A stretch of DNA of 64,000 nucleotides from Bradyrhizobium elkanii WSM2783. Lineage in GTDB: Bacteria > Pseudomonadota > Alphaproteobacteria > Rhizobiales > Xanthobacteraceae. The notes beneath the pieces were generated by a model, which saw nothing but the letters and a program-made list of their open reading frames with translations, had not been told where the DNA came from and made no database searches. The position numbers and the translations under genes were made by a program. The stretch spans positions 1-64,000 of the forward strand of contig NZ_AXAP01000010.1 in NCBI RefSeq assembly GCF_000472865.1, read 5' to 3'. Below are positions 44,685 to 53,901 of the stretch, one piece after another; position 1 is the stretch's first letter; each line of letters opens with the position of its first letter.

Positions 44685-46496
44685 TCAGCTATCCACCTTC
44701 AGCGCGGCAATGAAAGCTTCCTGCGGGATGTCGACCTTGCCGAACTGCCGCATCTTCTTCTTGCCTTCCTTCTGCTTCTCCAGAAGTTTTCGCTTACGCG
44801 TGATGTCGCCGCCGTAGCACTTGGCGGTGACGTCCTTGCGCAGCGCGCGGACGGTTTCGCGGGCGATCACCTTGCCGCCGATCGCCGCCTGGATCGGGAT
44901 CTGGAACATGTGCGGCGGGATCAGTTCCTTCATCTTCTCGACCATGGCGCGGCCGCGGCCCTCGGCGCGGGTGCGGTGCACCAGCATCGACAGCGCGTCC
45001 ACCGGCTCGCCATTGACCAGGATCTGCATTTTGACGAGATCGGCCGGCTTGTAGTCGGTCAGATGATAGTCGAACGAGGCGTAGCCCTTGGAGACCGATT
45101 TCAGCCGGTCGTAGAAATCGAACACCACTTCGTTGAGCGGCAAATCGTATTTCACCATCGCGCGGGAGCCGACGTAAGTCAGCTCCTTCTGCGAGCCGCG
45201 GCGGTCCTGGCACAGTTTCAGCACGCTGCCGAGATATTCGTCCGGGGTGAGGATGGTAGCCTCGATCCAGGGCTCATCGATCTCGGCGATCTTGACCACG
45301 TCCGGCATGTCGACCGGGTTGTGGATCTCGATCTCGCTGCCGTCGGTGAGTTTCATCTTGTAGATGACGCTCGGCGCAGTCGCGATCAAATTGAGATCGA
45401 ACTCGCGCGACAGCCGCTCCTGGATGATCTCCAGGTGCAACAGCCCAAGGAAGCCGCAGCGGAAGCCGAAGCCCAGCGCGGCCGAGGTCTCCATCTCGAA
45501 CGAGAAGCTGGCATCGTTGAGGCGGAGCTTGCCCATCGCCGCGCGCAGGGTTTCGAAATCGTCGGCGTCAACAGGGAACAGGCCGCAGAACACCACCGGG
45601 ATCGCCGGCTTGAAGCCCGGCAGCATTTCCGACACCGGCTTCTTGTCGTCAGTGATGGTGTCGCCGACGCGGGTGTCGGCGACTTCCTTTATCGCGGCGG
45701 TGATGAAGCCGATCTCGCCGGGGCCGAGCTCGTCCACCTGCTGCATCTTCGGCGTGAAGAAGCCGACGCGCTCGATGTCGTAGGCTGCGCCCGTGCCCAT
45801 CATGCGGATGCGGCTGCCCTTCTTCATCACGCCGTCGACGACGCGGATCAGAACGACCACGCCGAGATAGACGTCGTACCAGCTATCGACCAAGAGCGCC
45901 TTCAAGGTGGCATCCTTGTCGCCCTTCGGGGGCGGCAGGCGGGTGACGATGGCCTCCAGCACATCAGGCACGCCGAGGCCGGTCTTGGCCGAGATCATTA
46001 CGGCGTCGGAAGCGTCAATGCCGATCACGTCCTCGATCTGCTGCTTGACCTTCTCGGGCTCGGCCGCGGGCAAGTCGACCTTGTTCAGGACCGGCACGAT
46101 CTCGTGGTTGTTATCGAGCGCCTGGTAGACATTGGCGAGCGTCTGCGCCTCGACGCCCTGGCTGGCGTCGACCACCAGCAGGGAACCTTCGCAGGCCGCC
46201 AGCGATCGCGAGACCTCGTAGGCGAAGTCGACATGGCCGGGCGTGTCCATCAGGTTGAAGATGTAATCCTTGCCGTCCTTGGCGCGGTATTTCAGCCGCA
46301 CCGTCTGCGCCTTGATGGTGATGCCGCGCTCGCGCTCGATGTCCATGGAATCGAGCACCTGTTCCTTGCCCGCCATCTCGCGATCCGACAGGCCGCCGGT
46401 CATCTGGATCAGGCGGTCGGCCAGCGTCGATTTGCCATGGTCGATATGGGCGACAATGGAGAAGTTGCGGATGTTCGGAATAGGGGCGGTCGTCAT
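44685..46496 (-). CDS. lepA: Elongation factor 4 (LepA), ribosomal back-translocase GTPase
   Basis: The 603-residue GTPase starts at the ATG at 46496. G1 is AHIDHGKST, and the switch region [11 protein letters not shown] is followed by DTPGHVDF and NKVDLP. The translocation-factor domains II and III follow. The LepA-specific C-terminal domain ends in [21 protein letters not shown]. It acts on ribosomes under stress or stalling. It is a single gene, divergent from the glycosyltransferase gene. Confidence 0.97.
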   Translation of the reverse strand: MTTAPIPNIRNFSIVAHIDHGKSTLADRLIQMTGGLSDREMAGKEQVLDSMDIERERGITIKAQTVRLKYRAKDGKDYIFNLMDTPGHVDFAYEVSRSLAACEGSLLVVDASQGVEAQTLANVYQALDNNHEIVPVLNKVDLPAAEPEKVKQQIEDVIGIDASDAVMISAKTGLGVPDVLEAIVTRLPPPKGDKDATLKALLVDSWYDVYLGVVVLIRVVDGVMKKGSRIRMMGTGAAYDIERVGFFTPKMQQVDELGPGEIGFITAAIKEVADTRVGDTITDDKKPVSEMLPGFKPAIPVVFCGLFPVDADDFETLRAAMGKLRLNDASFSFEMETSAALGFGFRCGFLGLLHLEIIQERLSREFDLNLIATAPSVIYKMKLTDGSEIEIHNPVDMPDVVKIAEIDEPWIEATILTPDEYLGSVLKLCQDRRGSQKELTYVGSRAMVKYDLPLNEVVFDFYDRLKSVSKGYASFDYHLTDYKPADLVKMQILVNGEPVDALSMLVHRTRAEGRGRAMVEKMKELIPPHMFQIPIQAAIGGKVIARETVRALRKDVTAKCYGGDITRKRKLLEKQKEGKKKMRQFGKVDIPQEAFIAALKVDS

Positions 46497-46701
46497 GGGG
46501 CGCGAGATAGCATTCGCACCCCGAAGCGGCAACCACATTGCGGAATTTTGAGCCGGTTTTGGTTGGTTTTGGCGGGTGTTTTTCCCGATTGTGGGAAGGT
46601 CGCTGCGGCAAACGGCAGCGGCGGGGAAACTTGCGGCGCCGGTCTCCCATAGTCACGCCAAGCTGATTTCATTCGCCCGTAAAACAGGCTAGGCAGGGCC
46701 C

Positions 46702-48336
46702 ATGGCGACTGCATCAATCCTGCCCGCGGCGGCGCGCGCAAAACGGAAATTGTCGATCTCGCGCCTGGCGGCGTGGCTGGTGGCGCGCGCAACCGATCCT
46801 GTCACCGGATTATGGTTCGTCACCGGCTTTGCGCTCGCCCATGCCGTGCTGTGGACGCTGATCCTGGTCAATCTGAAGTCCGCGCAGGACATCCATATGG
46901 ATGTCGCGGAGGCCTTTGCCTGGGGCCAGAAATTCCAGCTCGGCTATGGCAAGCATCCGCCGCTGTCCGGCTGGGTCGCCGGCCTCTGGTTCCGCATCTT
47001 CCCGGTGACGGATTGGGCGACATATGCGCTGGCGATGGCGGTCATCGCCGTGAGCCTTATCGTCTGCTGGTCGATCGCGCTGCGTGTGGTCGACCGCCGC
47101 CGCGCCTTCTTCGTCGTGGTGACGCTCGCGCTCTATCCGATCTTCAACTTCAAGGGCTACAAGTACAACGCCGACCTGTTGCAGCTTGCGACCCTGCCGC
47201 CGGTCGTGCTCGCCTATCTCTATGCGTTCGAGAAGCGCACCGTCATTTCGGGCGTCTGGCTTGGCCTTGCCGGCGCGCTGGCGCTGATGACCAAATATTG
47301 GGTGCTGACCATGATCGGCGCCATCGGGCTTGCGGCGCTGATCCATCCCGAGCGCCTTCGCTTCCTGGCTTCGCCGGCGCCGTGGGTTGCGATCGCAACG
47401 ATGATCGTGGCGATGATTCCGCATATCGTCTGGCTGAGCGAGACCCATTTTGCGCCATTGACCTATGCCGGGGATGTCTACAGCATCGACAATCGCGCGG
47501 TCAGTCTGTACCTCGTCAACGGCTACATCGCCCACAATCTCGGATTGCTCGCCGCCTGTATCGTGCTGGCGGCCCTCGCGCTCGGCTGGGGCGCGCTGGT
47601 GCGGCGGCCGTCGACCTTGTTCACGCGCAACTGGTCGCTGGGGCCGAATCCCGGCGTCAATCTCTCGCTGGCGCTGAACGTCTGGATCATCCAGATCATC
47701 GTCGCGATCGGACCGCCGCTCGGCGCGCTGTTCTTCGAGATCTATATCAAGACCGACTGGGGCATCTCGCTGTTCTTCCTGACGCCGCTCGCGCTGGTCG
47801 CGATCCCCTGGCTGCGGATCCCCAGAATGGCGCTGTTTCGGATCAGCGCGATCTGGCTCGTGATCACCATCGCCATGCTGTTCGCGTCGCCGACCATTGC
47901 CGAGCGCGAGCTTGCCGCCGATCCGAACAGCGTCGCGAAATACGGCGCGCGCGCCGAGCTTGCGCGCGAGCTCACCGAAGCCTGGCACCGCAAAGCCGCC
48001 TCGCGCTGGGCCGTGGTGGCGGGCACCACGGAGGTGATCATGCCGCTGGTGTTCTACAGCCCTGATCATCCAGCGCCGTTCACGCCGGGCGAGGTCTGGG
48101 GCGCGGGCCTCACCAGCGAAGCGGAAGCCAAGCGCCTCGGCTTCATCGGCGTGTTCGACCCCAATGACGGACGCCTGCCTGCGTTCGAGAGCTGGATCGA
48201 CAAGAACGCGCCGCACGCCGAGCGCCTGATCATGACCACGCGCCGCTTCGTCCACGGCCACCCCGGCCCCTCTGTGAGCTGGAAAGTCTACATCGCGCCG
48301 CCGGTGCCCTCTGTGCCCGATCGCCCGAAATCGTAG
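46702..48336 (+). CDS. Glycosyltransferase family 39 / ArnT-like membrane protein
   Basis: The 544-residue protein has about ten membrane segments. DIHMDVAEAFAWGQKFQLGYGKHPPLSGW in the first periplasmic loop holds the Asp/Glu and the KHPPL motif of the GT-C superfamily (PMT_2). YKYNADLLQLATLPP is a second family block. Such enzymes transfer sugars from polyprenyl phosphate donors to lipid A or other envelope acceptors. The stop TAG at 48334 is the first three bases of a family E repeat. Confidence 0.88.
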   Translation: MATASILPAAARAKRKLSISRLAAWLVARATDPVTGLWFVTGFALAHAVLWTLILVNLKSAQDIHMDVAEAFAWGQKFQLGYGKHPPLSGWVAGLWFRIFPVTDWATYALAMAVIAVSLIVCWSIALRVVDRRRAFFVVVTLALYPIFNFKGYKYNADLLQLATLPPVVLAYLYAFEKRTVISGVWLGLAGALALMTKYWVLTMIGAIGLAALIHPERLRFLASPAPWVAIATMIVAMIPHIVWLSETHFAPLTYAGDVYSIDNRAVSLYLVNGYIAHNLGLLAACIVLAALALGWGALVRRPSTLFTRNWSLGPNPGVNLSLALNVWIIQIIVAIGPPLGALFFEIYIKTDWGISLFFLTPLALVAIPWLRIPRMALFRISAIWLVITIAMLFASPTIAERELAADPNSVAKYGARAELARELTEAWHRKAASRWAVVAGTTEVIMPLVFYSPDHPAPFTPGEVWGAGLTSEAEAKRLGFIGVFDPNDGRLPAFESWIDKNAPHAERLIMTTRRFVHGHPGPSVSWKVYIAPPVPSVPDRPKS

Positions 48337-48416
48337 GATGGGTAGAGCGAAGCGAAACCCATCATTCGCATTGCTTGCTCCGTCGCGATGGGTTTCGCTT
48401 CGCTCTACCCATCCTA
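48334..48416. repeat. Palindromic repeat, family E, long form
   Basis: TAGGATGGGTAGAGCGAAGC at the left and GCTTCGCTCTACCCATCCTA at the right are exact inverted arms of about 28 bases with GAAACCCATC and GATGGGTTTC included. The loop is CATTCGCATTGCTTGCTCCG or a little shorter. The element overlaps the end of the glycosyltransferase gene and provides its stop codon. Confidence 0.85.
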
Positions 48417-48539
48417 TGGGCCTTGCTGTTTGCACGGCGCCCCCCGCATAACCTCGGTCCATTTGCGCTGGTTGATCGGGCGGCGTCCACTCTCCATAGT
48501 GCGCCGGCAACAGCGAGGTTCCCTGCCGGGCGCCTTGGA

Positions 48540-49793
48540 ATGGGAACGTCGATGAGTGCCATATCCAGCGATGAGATCGCCGACGACGCGCGGGCGCGCG
48601 CCAATGTGCTGCGGCTGGCTGCGGCGCAGGCGCTGACCGGCGCCAATTCGGCCGTCATCTTCGCGACCGGCTCGATCGTCGGCGCGACGCTGGCGCCCGA
48701 CGTTTCGCTCGCGACCGTGCCGCTGTCGATGTATGTGCTGGGGCTTGCCGCCGGCACGCTGCCGACCGGCGTCATCTCGCGCACCTATGGTCGCCGCACG
48801 GCGTTCATCATCGGCACCGGCTGCGGCGCGCTGACCGGCGCGCTCGGCGCCTTCGCCATCCTGCACGGCGCTTTCTGGCTGTTCTGCCTTGCGACCTTTC
48901 TCGGCGGGCTCTATGGCGCGGTGGCGCAATCCTATCGCTTCGCCGCCGCCGACGGTGCAAGTCGCGCGTTCCGGCCCAAGGCCGTATCCTGGGTGATGGC
49001 GGGCGGCGTATTCGCCGGCGTGCTCGGTCCGCAACTCGTGCAATGGACCATGGACATCTGGCCGCCTTATCTGTTCGCCTTCAGCTTCCTGATGCAGGCG
49101 TTCGTCGCCCTGGTCGCGATGGCGGTGCTGGCCGGCGTCGATGCGCCAAAGCCGGCCGCGATCGACCTGCATGGCGGCCGGCCGCTGCTCGAGATCGCGC
49201 TGCAGCCGCGTTTCATCGCCGCCGCGCTGTGCGGCATCATCGCCTATCCCATGATGAACCTGGTGATGACGTCGGCGCCGCTCGCCATGAAGATGTGCGG
49301 CCTTTCCGTCAGTGATTCCAATTTCGCGATCCAGTGGCACATCATCGCGATGTATGGCCCAAGCTTCTTCACGGGCTCGTTGATCGCCCGCTTCGGCGCA
49401 TCGCGCATCGTCGCGCTCGGCCTGCTCCTGGAGGCGCTCGCGGCGGCGATCGGGCTCTCGGGCCTGACCGCGCTGCACTTCTGGGCGACCTTGATCGTGC
49501 TCGGCGTCGGCTGGAATTTCGGCTTCGTCGGCGCCTCCGCGCTGGTGCTGGAGACGCACCGGCCGCAGGAACGCAACAAGGTGCAGGCGTTCAACGATTT
49601 CCTGGTGTTCGGGACGATGGCGATCGGCTCGTTCTCGTCAGGCCAATTGCTCGCCAATTACGGCTGGTCGGCGGTGAATCTCGTCGTGTTCCCGCCGGTG
49701 GTTCTGGGGCTTGTCGTGCTGTGGATCGCCTCGTTCGCGAAGCGGCGGGCGAAATTGCGCGCCGTCGATGAGTTTCCGGAACCGAGTCTTTGA
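48540..49793 (+). CDS. MFS transporter
   Basis: The 417-residue protein is counted from the ATG at 48540; the ATG at 48552 is an equal alternative. It has about 12 membrane segments. GVISRTYGRRTAFIIGTGCG after the second segment is the MFS loop 2-3 motif (RxxGRR). The family is close to YdgH/NreB-like carriers without assigned substrate. The gene is preceded by the repeat at 48334 and followed, 101 bases later, by a second MFS gene in the same direction. Confidence 0.9.
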   Translation: MGTSMSAISSDEIADDARARANVLRLAAAQALTGANSAVIFATGSIVGATLAPDVSLATVPLSMYVLGLAAGTLPTGVISRTYGRRTAFIIGTGCGALTGALGAFAILHGAFWLFCLATFLGGLYGAVAQSYRFAAADGASRAFRPKAVSWVMAGGVFAGVLGPQLVQWTMDIWPPYLFAFSFLMQAFVALVAMAVLAGVDAPKPAAIDLHGGRPLLEIALQPRFIAAALCGIIAYPMMNLVMTSAPLAMKMCGLSVSDSNFAIQWHIIAMYGPSFFTGSLIARFGASRIVALGLLLEALAAAIGLSGLTALHFWATLIVLGVGWNFGFVGASALVLETHRPQERNKVQAFNDFLVFGTMAIGSFSSGQLLANYGWSAVNLVVFPPVVLGLVVLWIASFAKRRAKLRAVDEFPEPSL

Positions 49794-49894
49794 GAACTTG
49801 CTGACAACTGCTGACAGTTCGGTCGTGGTCGAAGTGATGACCGCGCCATTTTGCTAAACGGTACGACCGCGTAACAGGCAAGAAGCAGCGACCC

Positions 49895-51118
49895 GTGGAC
49901 GCATCGACTTACAACAGCACCGACGAGGCCTCGCTCCGCTACGACGGCTGGCGCATCGTGTTGGTCTGCTTCCTACTCGCGACGTTCGGCTGGGGGCTCG
50001 GCTTCTACGGCCAGAGCGTCTATGTCGCCGAGCTGCAGCGCCTGCACGGCTGGCCGGCATCGCTGATCTCTTCCGGCACCACCTTCTTCTATCTCGCGGG
50101 TGCGGGTCTGGTCGTCTTCGTCGCCGAAGCGATCAAGGCGTTCGGTCCGCGGAGCTGCCTGGTCGCGGGAACGATCGCGATGGCTGCGGCGGCGGTCGCG
50201 ATCGGGCAGGTGCGCGAGCCCTGGCAGCTCTATCTTGCCGACGCCGTGCTCGCCTTCGGCTGGGCCGGCACCAGCCTCGGCATGATCACCAACACACTCG
50301 GCCTGTGGTTCGACAAGAAGCGCGGCATGGCCATCAGCCTGGCGCTGAACGGCGCGAGCTTTGGCGGCATCGTCGGCGTTCCGCTGCTGATCGCCGGCAT
50401 CGGCTATTTCGGTTTCTCCGGCGCGATGACGGCGGCGGCGATCGCGATGGTCGCGCTGATGGTGCCGGTGATCCTGGTCTTCGTCGGCCGGCCGCCGGCG
50501 CATATCGGGGCGGTGGCATTGTCTGCTGCGGGAGGGCCGTCACCGACGCAGATCCGCGCGCGTGCGCTTCGCGATCTCGGTTTCCTCTCGGTCTCGATTG
50601 CATTCGCCCTGGTGCTGTTCGCCCAGGTCGGCTTCATCGTGCACCTGATCTCATTCCTGGATCAGGTGATCGGCCGCGAGCGCGCAGCGGTGGCGATGGC
50701 GCTGCTGACCGCGATGGCGGTGGTCGGGCGCGTGAGTTTCTCCTTCGTGATCGACCGGCTCAATCAGCGCTTGGCGTCGGCGCTGTCCTTCGTCAGCCAG
50801 GCCGTGGCGCTCCTCGTCATCATCAACCTGCGCAGCGATTGGGTGCTGATTGCGGCCTGTGCCGTATTCGGCTTTTCGGTCGGCAATCTGATCACGCTGC
50901 CGGCCCTGATCGTGCAGCGCGAATTCGACCCGCGCTCGTTCGGCGTATTGGTGAGCCTGGTCACCGCCATCAACCAGATCACCTATGCCTTCGGTCCAGG
51001 CGTGGTCGGCCTGCTGCGCGATATGTCGGGGAGTTACGCGCTGCCGTTCTACGGCTGCATCGTGCTCGAACTCATCGCGGCCGTGCTGATCATGCTGCGG
51101 GGACGCGCCAATGCGTAG
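49895..51118 (+). CDS. MFS transporter (monocarboxylate/oxalate-type)
   Basis: The 407-residue protein starts with a GTG at 49895 and has 12 membrane segments. FGWGLGFYGQSVYVAEL in the first segment, WFDKKRGMAISLALNGASFGGIVGVPL in segments 4-5 and the central loop with PAHIGAVAL resemble the MCT/OxlT-like branch. The substrate is unknown. It is unrelated in sequence to the MFS protein upstream, so this is not a duplication. Confidence 0.9.
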   Translation: MDASTYNSTDEASLRYDGWRIVLVCFLLATFGWGLGFYGQSVYVAELQRLHGWPASLISSGTTFFYLAGAGLVVFVAEAIKAFGPRSCLVAGTIAMAAAAVAIGQVREPWQLYLADAVLAFGWAGTSLGMITNTLGLWFDKKRGMAISLALNGASFGGIVGVPLLIAGIGYFGFSGAMTAAAIAMVALMVPVILVFVGRPPAHIGAVALSAAGGPSPTQIRARALRDLGFLSVSIAFALVLFAQVGFIVHLISFLDQVIGRERAAVAMALLTAMAVVGRVSFSFVIDRLNQRLASALSFVSQAVALLVIINLRSDWVLIAACAVFGFSVGNLITLPALIVQREFDPRSFGVLVSLVTAINQITYAFGPGVVGLLRDMSGSYALPFYGCIVLELIAAVLIMLRGRANA

Positions 51119-51140
51119 CTACACGCACCACGCACGCCGA

Positions 51141-51247
51141 CCTCATCCTGAGGAGCGGCCTTCAGGCCGCGTCTCGAAGGATGGGCCACGGGTGACATAG
51201 GGGCCTCATGGTTCGAGACGGCGCTGCGCGCCTCCTCACCATGAGGG
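51141..51247. repeat. Palindromic intergenic repeat, family B
   Basis: CCTCATCCTGAGGAGCGGCC begins the element and CCTCACCATGAGGGG ends it, with GTCTCGAAGGATGGGCCACG and CTCATGGTTCGAGAC inside. Block order matches the copy at 321-425. It lies between convergent genes. Confidence 0.8.
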
Positions 51248-51248
51248 G

Positions 51249-51743
51249 TTAGATTTCCCGTTGCCGCAGCAAATCCTCGAGATCGAGCCGCTTGGTGAAC
51301 ATCGCAAGCTTGCCGTCCGGCGTGCGCGGCCATTGCTCTTGGGGTCGGTCCCAGTAGAGCTCGACGCCGTTCTCGTCGGGGTCGCGCAGGTACAGCGCCT
51401 CGCTGACGCCATGGTCGCTGGCGCCGTCGAGTGCGATACCAGCGCTGAGCACGCGGTGGAGCGCGTCCGCGAGCGCAGGGCGGGTGGGGTAGAGGATCGC
51501 GGTGTGGTACAGGCCGGTCGTGCCTGATGGCGGCGGGTGTCCGCCTTTGCTCTCCCAGGTGTTCAGCCCGATGTGGTGATGGTAGCCGCCCGCCGAAATG
51601 AACGCAGCGCCGGAGCCCAGGCGCTGCTGCAACTCGAAGCCGAGCACGCCGCAATAGAAGCCGAGCGCGCGATCGAGGTCGGCGACCTTCAGGTGCACAT
51701 GCCCGATCCGCGTGCCGGCGATGATGGGAGGATTTTGCGCCAT
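51249..51743 (-). CDS. VOC-family dioxygenase-like protein (catechol 2,3-dioxygenase type)
   Basis: The 164-residue protein starts at the ATG at 51743; the frame is open upstream but without related residues. GHVHLKVADLDRALGFYCGVLGF, ISAGGYHHHIGLNTW and RDPDENGVELYWD are the vicinal-oxygen-chelate blocks. The metal ligands are His (HVHL), His (HHHIGLN) and Glu (VELYW). One VOC unit is half the length of catechol 2,3-dioxygenase. It may be an isomerase, a resistance protein or a small dioxygenase. Confidence 0.85.
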   Translation of the reverse strand: MAQNPPIIAGTRIGHVHLKVADLDRALGFYCGVLGFELQQRLGSGAAFISAGGYHHHIGLNTWESKGGHPPPSGTTGLYHTAILYPTRPALADALHRVLSAGIALDGASDHGVSEALYLRDPDENGVELYWDRPQEQWPRTPDGKLAMFTKRLDLEDLLRQREI

Positions 51744-51838
51744 GGTGCTGCTCCGGTTAAAGCCAGTATGTAGCGACGATTCGAACCACGCGGAACCGGC
51801 CTGTCCGGAAACCCTGTGTTTCCGGCGGCGCTCCTGGC

Positions 51839-52384
51839 TCACGCCAGCTCCGACACCTCGCCGTCGGGCAAGCCGAATTCGAACGTGTTCAGCGTCATCG
51901 ACACCATCGTGTAGTAGCCGCAGAGCCCGATGATCTCGACCACGCCACGCACGCTGAGCGTCTCGACGGCCTGATCATACAGCGCCTGCGACAGCCCATG
52001 GCCTTCATGCAGCGATTTCGCCACGTCGTAGATCATCCTCGCCTTGGGGTCGTCGAATTCGGGTGTGCGGCGGTCGCGGATGGCATCGATGATGTTCGGG
52101 TCGAGGCCGCCCTTCAGCGCGAGGCGTTTGTGTGCCCACCATTCGTAATGCGCGGTGAAGTGGCGCGCGTTGACGAGGATCGCGATCTCCGAAAGTTTTG
52201 GCGGAAACATCGTGTTGAAGCGCAGCATCTCGCCGAGCCGCGCGCCGTGCCGCGCCATTTCCGGGCTGCTCAGCCAGGCCATCATCGGCGCCGGCGCGGA
52301 GCCGCGCTTGCCGGCGATCGCCTCGTCATAGGTCTGTTTTTGCGCCTCGTTCATTTCGCCAGGCGAAAGCAGCTTCAGCCTCAT
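51839..52384 (-). CDS. Carboxymuconolactone decarboxylase-family protein
   Basis: The 181-residue protein starts at the ATG at 52384 behind AGAGGAAACGG. LSEIAILVNARHFTAHYEWWAHKRLALKGGLD is the AhpD/CMD core; the position of the usual CxxC is taken by FTAHYEW with no cysteines, so it is not an AhpD peroxidase. VETLSVRGVVEIIGLCGYYTMVSMTLNTFE is the C-terminal block. The reaction is unknown. It is divergent from the acyl-CoA dehydrogenase gene across 151 bases. Confidence 0.87.
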   Translation of the reverse strand: MRLKLLSPGEMNEAQKQTYDEAIAGKRGSAPAPMMAWLSSPEMARHGARLGEMLRFNTMFPPKLSEIAILVNARHFTAHYEWWAHKRLALKGGLDPNIIDAIRDRRTPEFDDPKARMIYDVAKSLHEGHGLSQALYDQAVETLSVRGVVEIIGLCGYYTMVSMTLNTFEFGLPDGEVSELA

Positions 52385-52535
52385 GTCCGTTTCCTCTTGT
52401 TTTTCAATCGTTAGGCCAGCAAGCGAATACACCCGTTCCGGCCTCGCGGCCACCGGCGCCAGGCGCAGGGAGATATTGAATTCCACGGTCCGGCGGCTAA
52501 GGTCGTTTCAACAATTCGTCAGATGGAAACGCGCC

Positions 52536-53720
52536 ATGGCCGATCTTGAGAAATTCCGCAGCGAAACCCGCGCCTGGCTGGAGCAGAACTGCCCGCCGGA
52601 GATGCGCAAGCCCATGACCTCGGACGGTGACACGTTCTGGGGCGGCCGTAATGCAAAGTTCTCCTCCGAGCCGCAGCGGGTCTGGTTCGAGCGGATGCGC
52701 GACAAGGGCTGGACGGTGCCGCATTGGCCGAAGGACTATGGCGGCGGTGGGCTCGATGGTGAGGAAGCCAAGATCCTGCGCCAGGAGATGACGGCGATCG
52801 GCGCGCGGCAGCCGCTGACCTCGTTCGGCATTTCCATGCTCGGGCCGGCGCTCCTCAAATACGGCACGGAGGAGCAGAAGAGAGAGCATCTGCCGAAGAT
52901 CACGGCCGGCCTGATCCGCTGGTGCCAGGGCTATTCGGAGCCGAATGCCGGCTCCGACCTCGCCTCGCTGCAGACGCGGGCCGAGAGCGACGGCGATGAT
53001 TTCATCATCAACGGCCAGAAGATCTGGACGTCCTATGCCAACTATGCGGATTGGATCTTCTGCCTGGTGCGCACCGATCCCGCTGCGAAGAAGCATGACG
53101 GCATCAGCTTCATCCTGTTCGACATGACCTCGAAGGGCGTGTCGACCAAGCCGATCCTGTTGATCTCAGGCTATTCGCCGTTCTGCGAGACCTTCTTCGA
53201 GAATGTGCGGGTGCCGAAGTCGCATGTTGTCGGCACCATCAACCGCGGCTGGGACGTTGCAAAATATCTGCTGCAGCACGAGCGCGCGATGATCTCGGGG
53301 ATGGGCGAGCGCGGCGTCGGCCGTCCGCTCGGCCAGATCGCGGCTGATTCCATCGGTGCCGACGCGCAGGGACGGCTGGACGACGCGGTGCTGCGCAGCC
53401 AGATTGCGAGCTTCGAAGTCGATGAAGCAGCACTCGCTGCGGCCGCCGAGCGCGCGGTTGATCTCGCCAAAGCGGGGCAGGCGCATCCGGCATTTTCCTC
53501 GGCGATGAAATATTACGGCACCGAGCTCAACAAGCGCCGCTACGAGATCCTGATGTCGGCCGGCGGCATCGATGCGCTGGAATGGGAAAGCGAGCGCTCC
53601 CGCGGCGGCGCGCGGCCGCGCGCCTGGCTGCGCACCAAGGCCAATTCGATCGAAGGCGGCACGTCGGAGGTGATGCTCGGCATCGTCGCCAAGCGCATCC
53701 TCGACCTGCCGGGAGCTTAA
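52536..53720 (+). CDS. Acyl-CoA dehydrogenase (first of a pair)
   Basis: The 394-residue flavoenzyme is counted from the ATG at 52536. GWTVPHWPKDYGGGG, CQGYSEPNAGSDLASLQTRA (FAD and substrate region), GQKIWTSYANYADWIFCLVRT and TKANSIEGGTSEVMLGIVAKRILDLP (C-terminal signature) are present. Followed by a second acyl-CoA dehydrogenase gene, it resembles the paired subunits that form mixed tetramers for branched-chain or side-chain substrates. Confidence 0.92.
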   Translation: MADLEKFRSETRAWLEQNCPPEMRKPMTSDGDTFWGGRNAKFSSEPQRVWFERMRDKGWTVPHWPKDYGGGGLDGEEAKILRQEMTAIGARQPLTSFGISMLGPALLKYGTEEQKREHLPKITAGLIRWCQGYSEPNAGSDLASLQTRAESDGDDFIINGQKIWTSYANYADWIFCLVRTDPAAKKHDGISFILFDMTSKGVSTKPILLISGYSPFCETFFENVRVPKSHVVGTINRGWDVAKYLLQHERAMISGMGERGVGRPLGQIAADSIGADAQGRLDDAVLRSQIASFEVDEAALAAAAERAVDLAKAGQAHPAFSSAMKYYGTELNKRRYEILMSAGGIDALEWESERSRGGARPRAWLRTKANSIEGGTSEVMLGIVAKRILDLPGA

Positions 53721-53723
53721 CTT

Positions 53724-53858
53724 CACCTCTCCCTGAAAGGGAGAGGTCGGCGCGCTCGGCAGCGCACTTGCGCGCCAGAGCGCGACGGGTGAGGGTCAGC
53801 CACAGACACGGAGCAAGCGGCAGACCCCCACCCAACCTCCCCCTTGCAGGGGGAGGAG
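53724..53858. repeat. Palindromic intergenic repeat, family C
   Basis: ACCTCTCCCTGAAAGGGAGAGGT forms the left hairpin, in pieces CCTCTCCC and GGGAGAGG. The middle has CGCGACGGGTGAGGGTC, and the right hairpin is CCTCCCCCTTGCAGGGGGAGG. It lies between the two acyl-CoA dehydrogenase genes without separating them by another gene. Confidence 0.8.
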
Positions 53859-53901
53859 TGCAACGGAAACATTCATCGTCTCAGGTTTTCGGATTCAGTC
53901 T

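Noticed and set aside
44640..46652. Plus-strand frame of 670 codons opposite lepA
   Set aside because: Antisense to a clear LepA gene; composition is dominated by His, Arg, Gln and Asp, typical of a shadow frame.
46810..48510. Minus-strand frame of 566 codons opposite the glycosyltransferase
   Set aside because: No hydrophobic pattern or motif; the plus-strand membrane protein is convincing.
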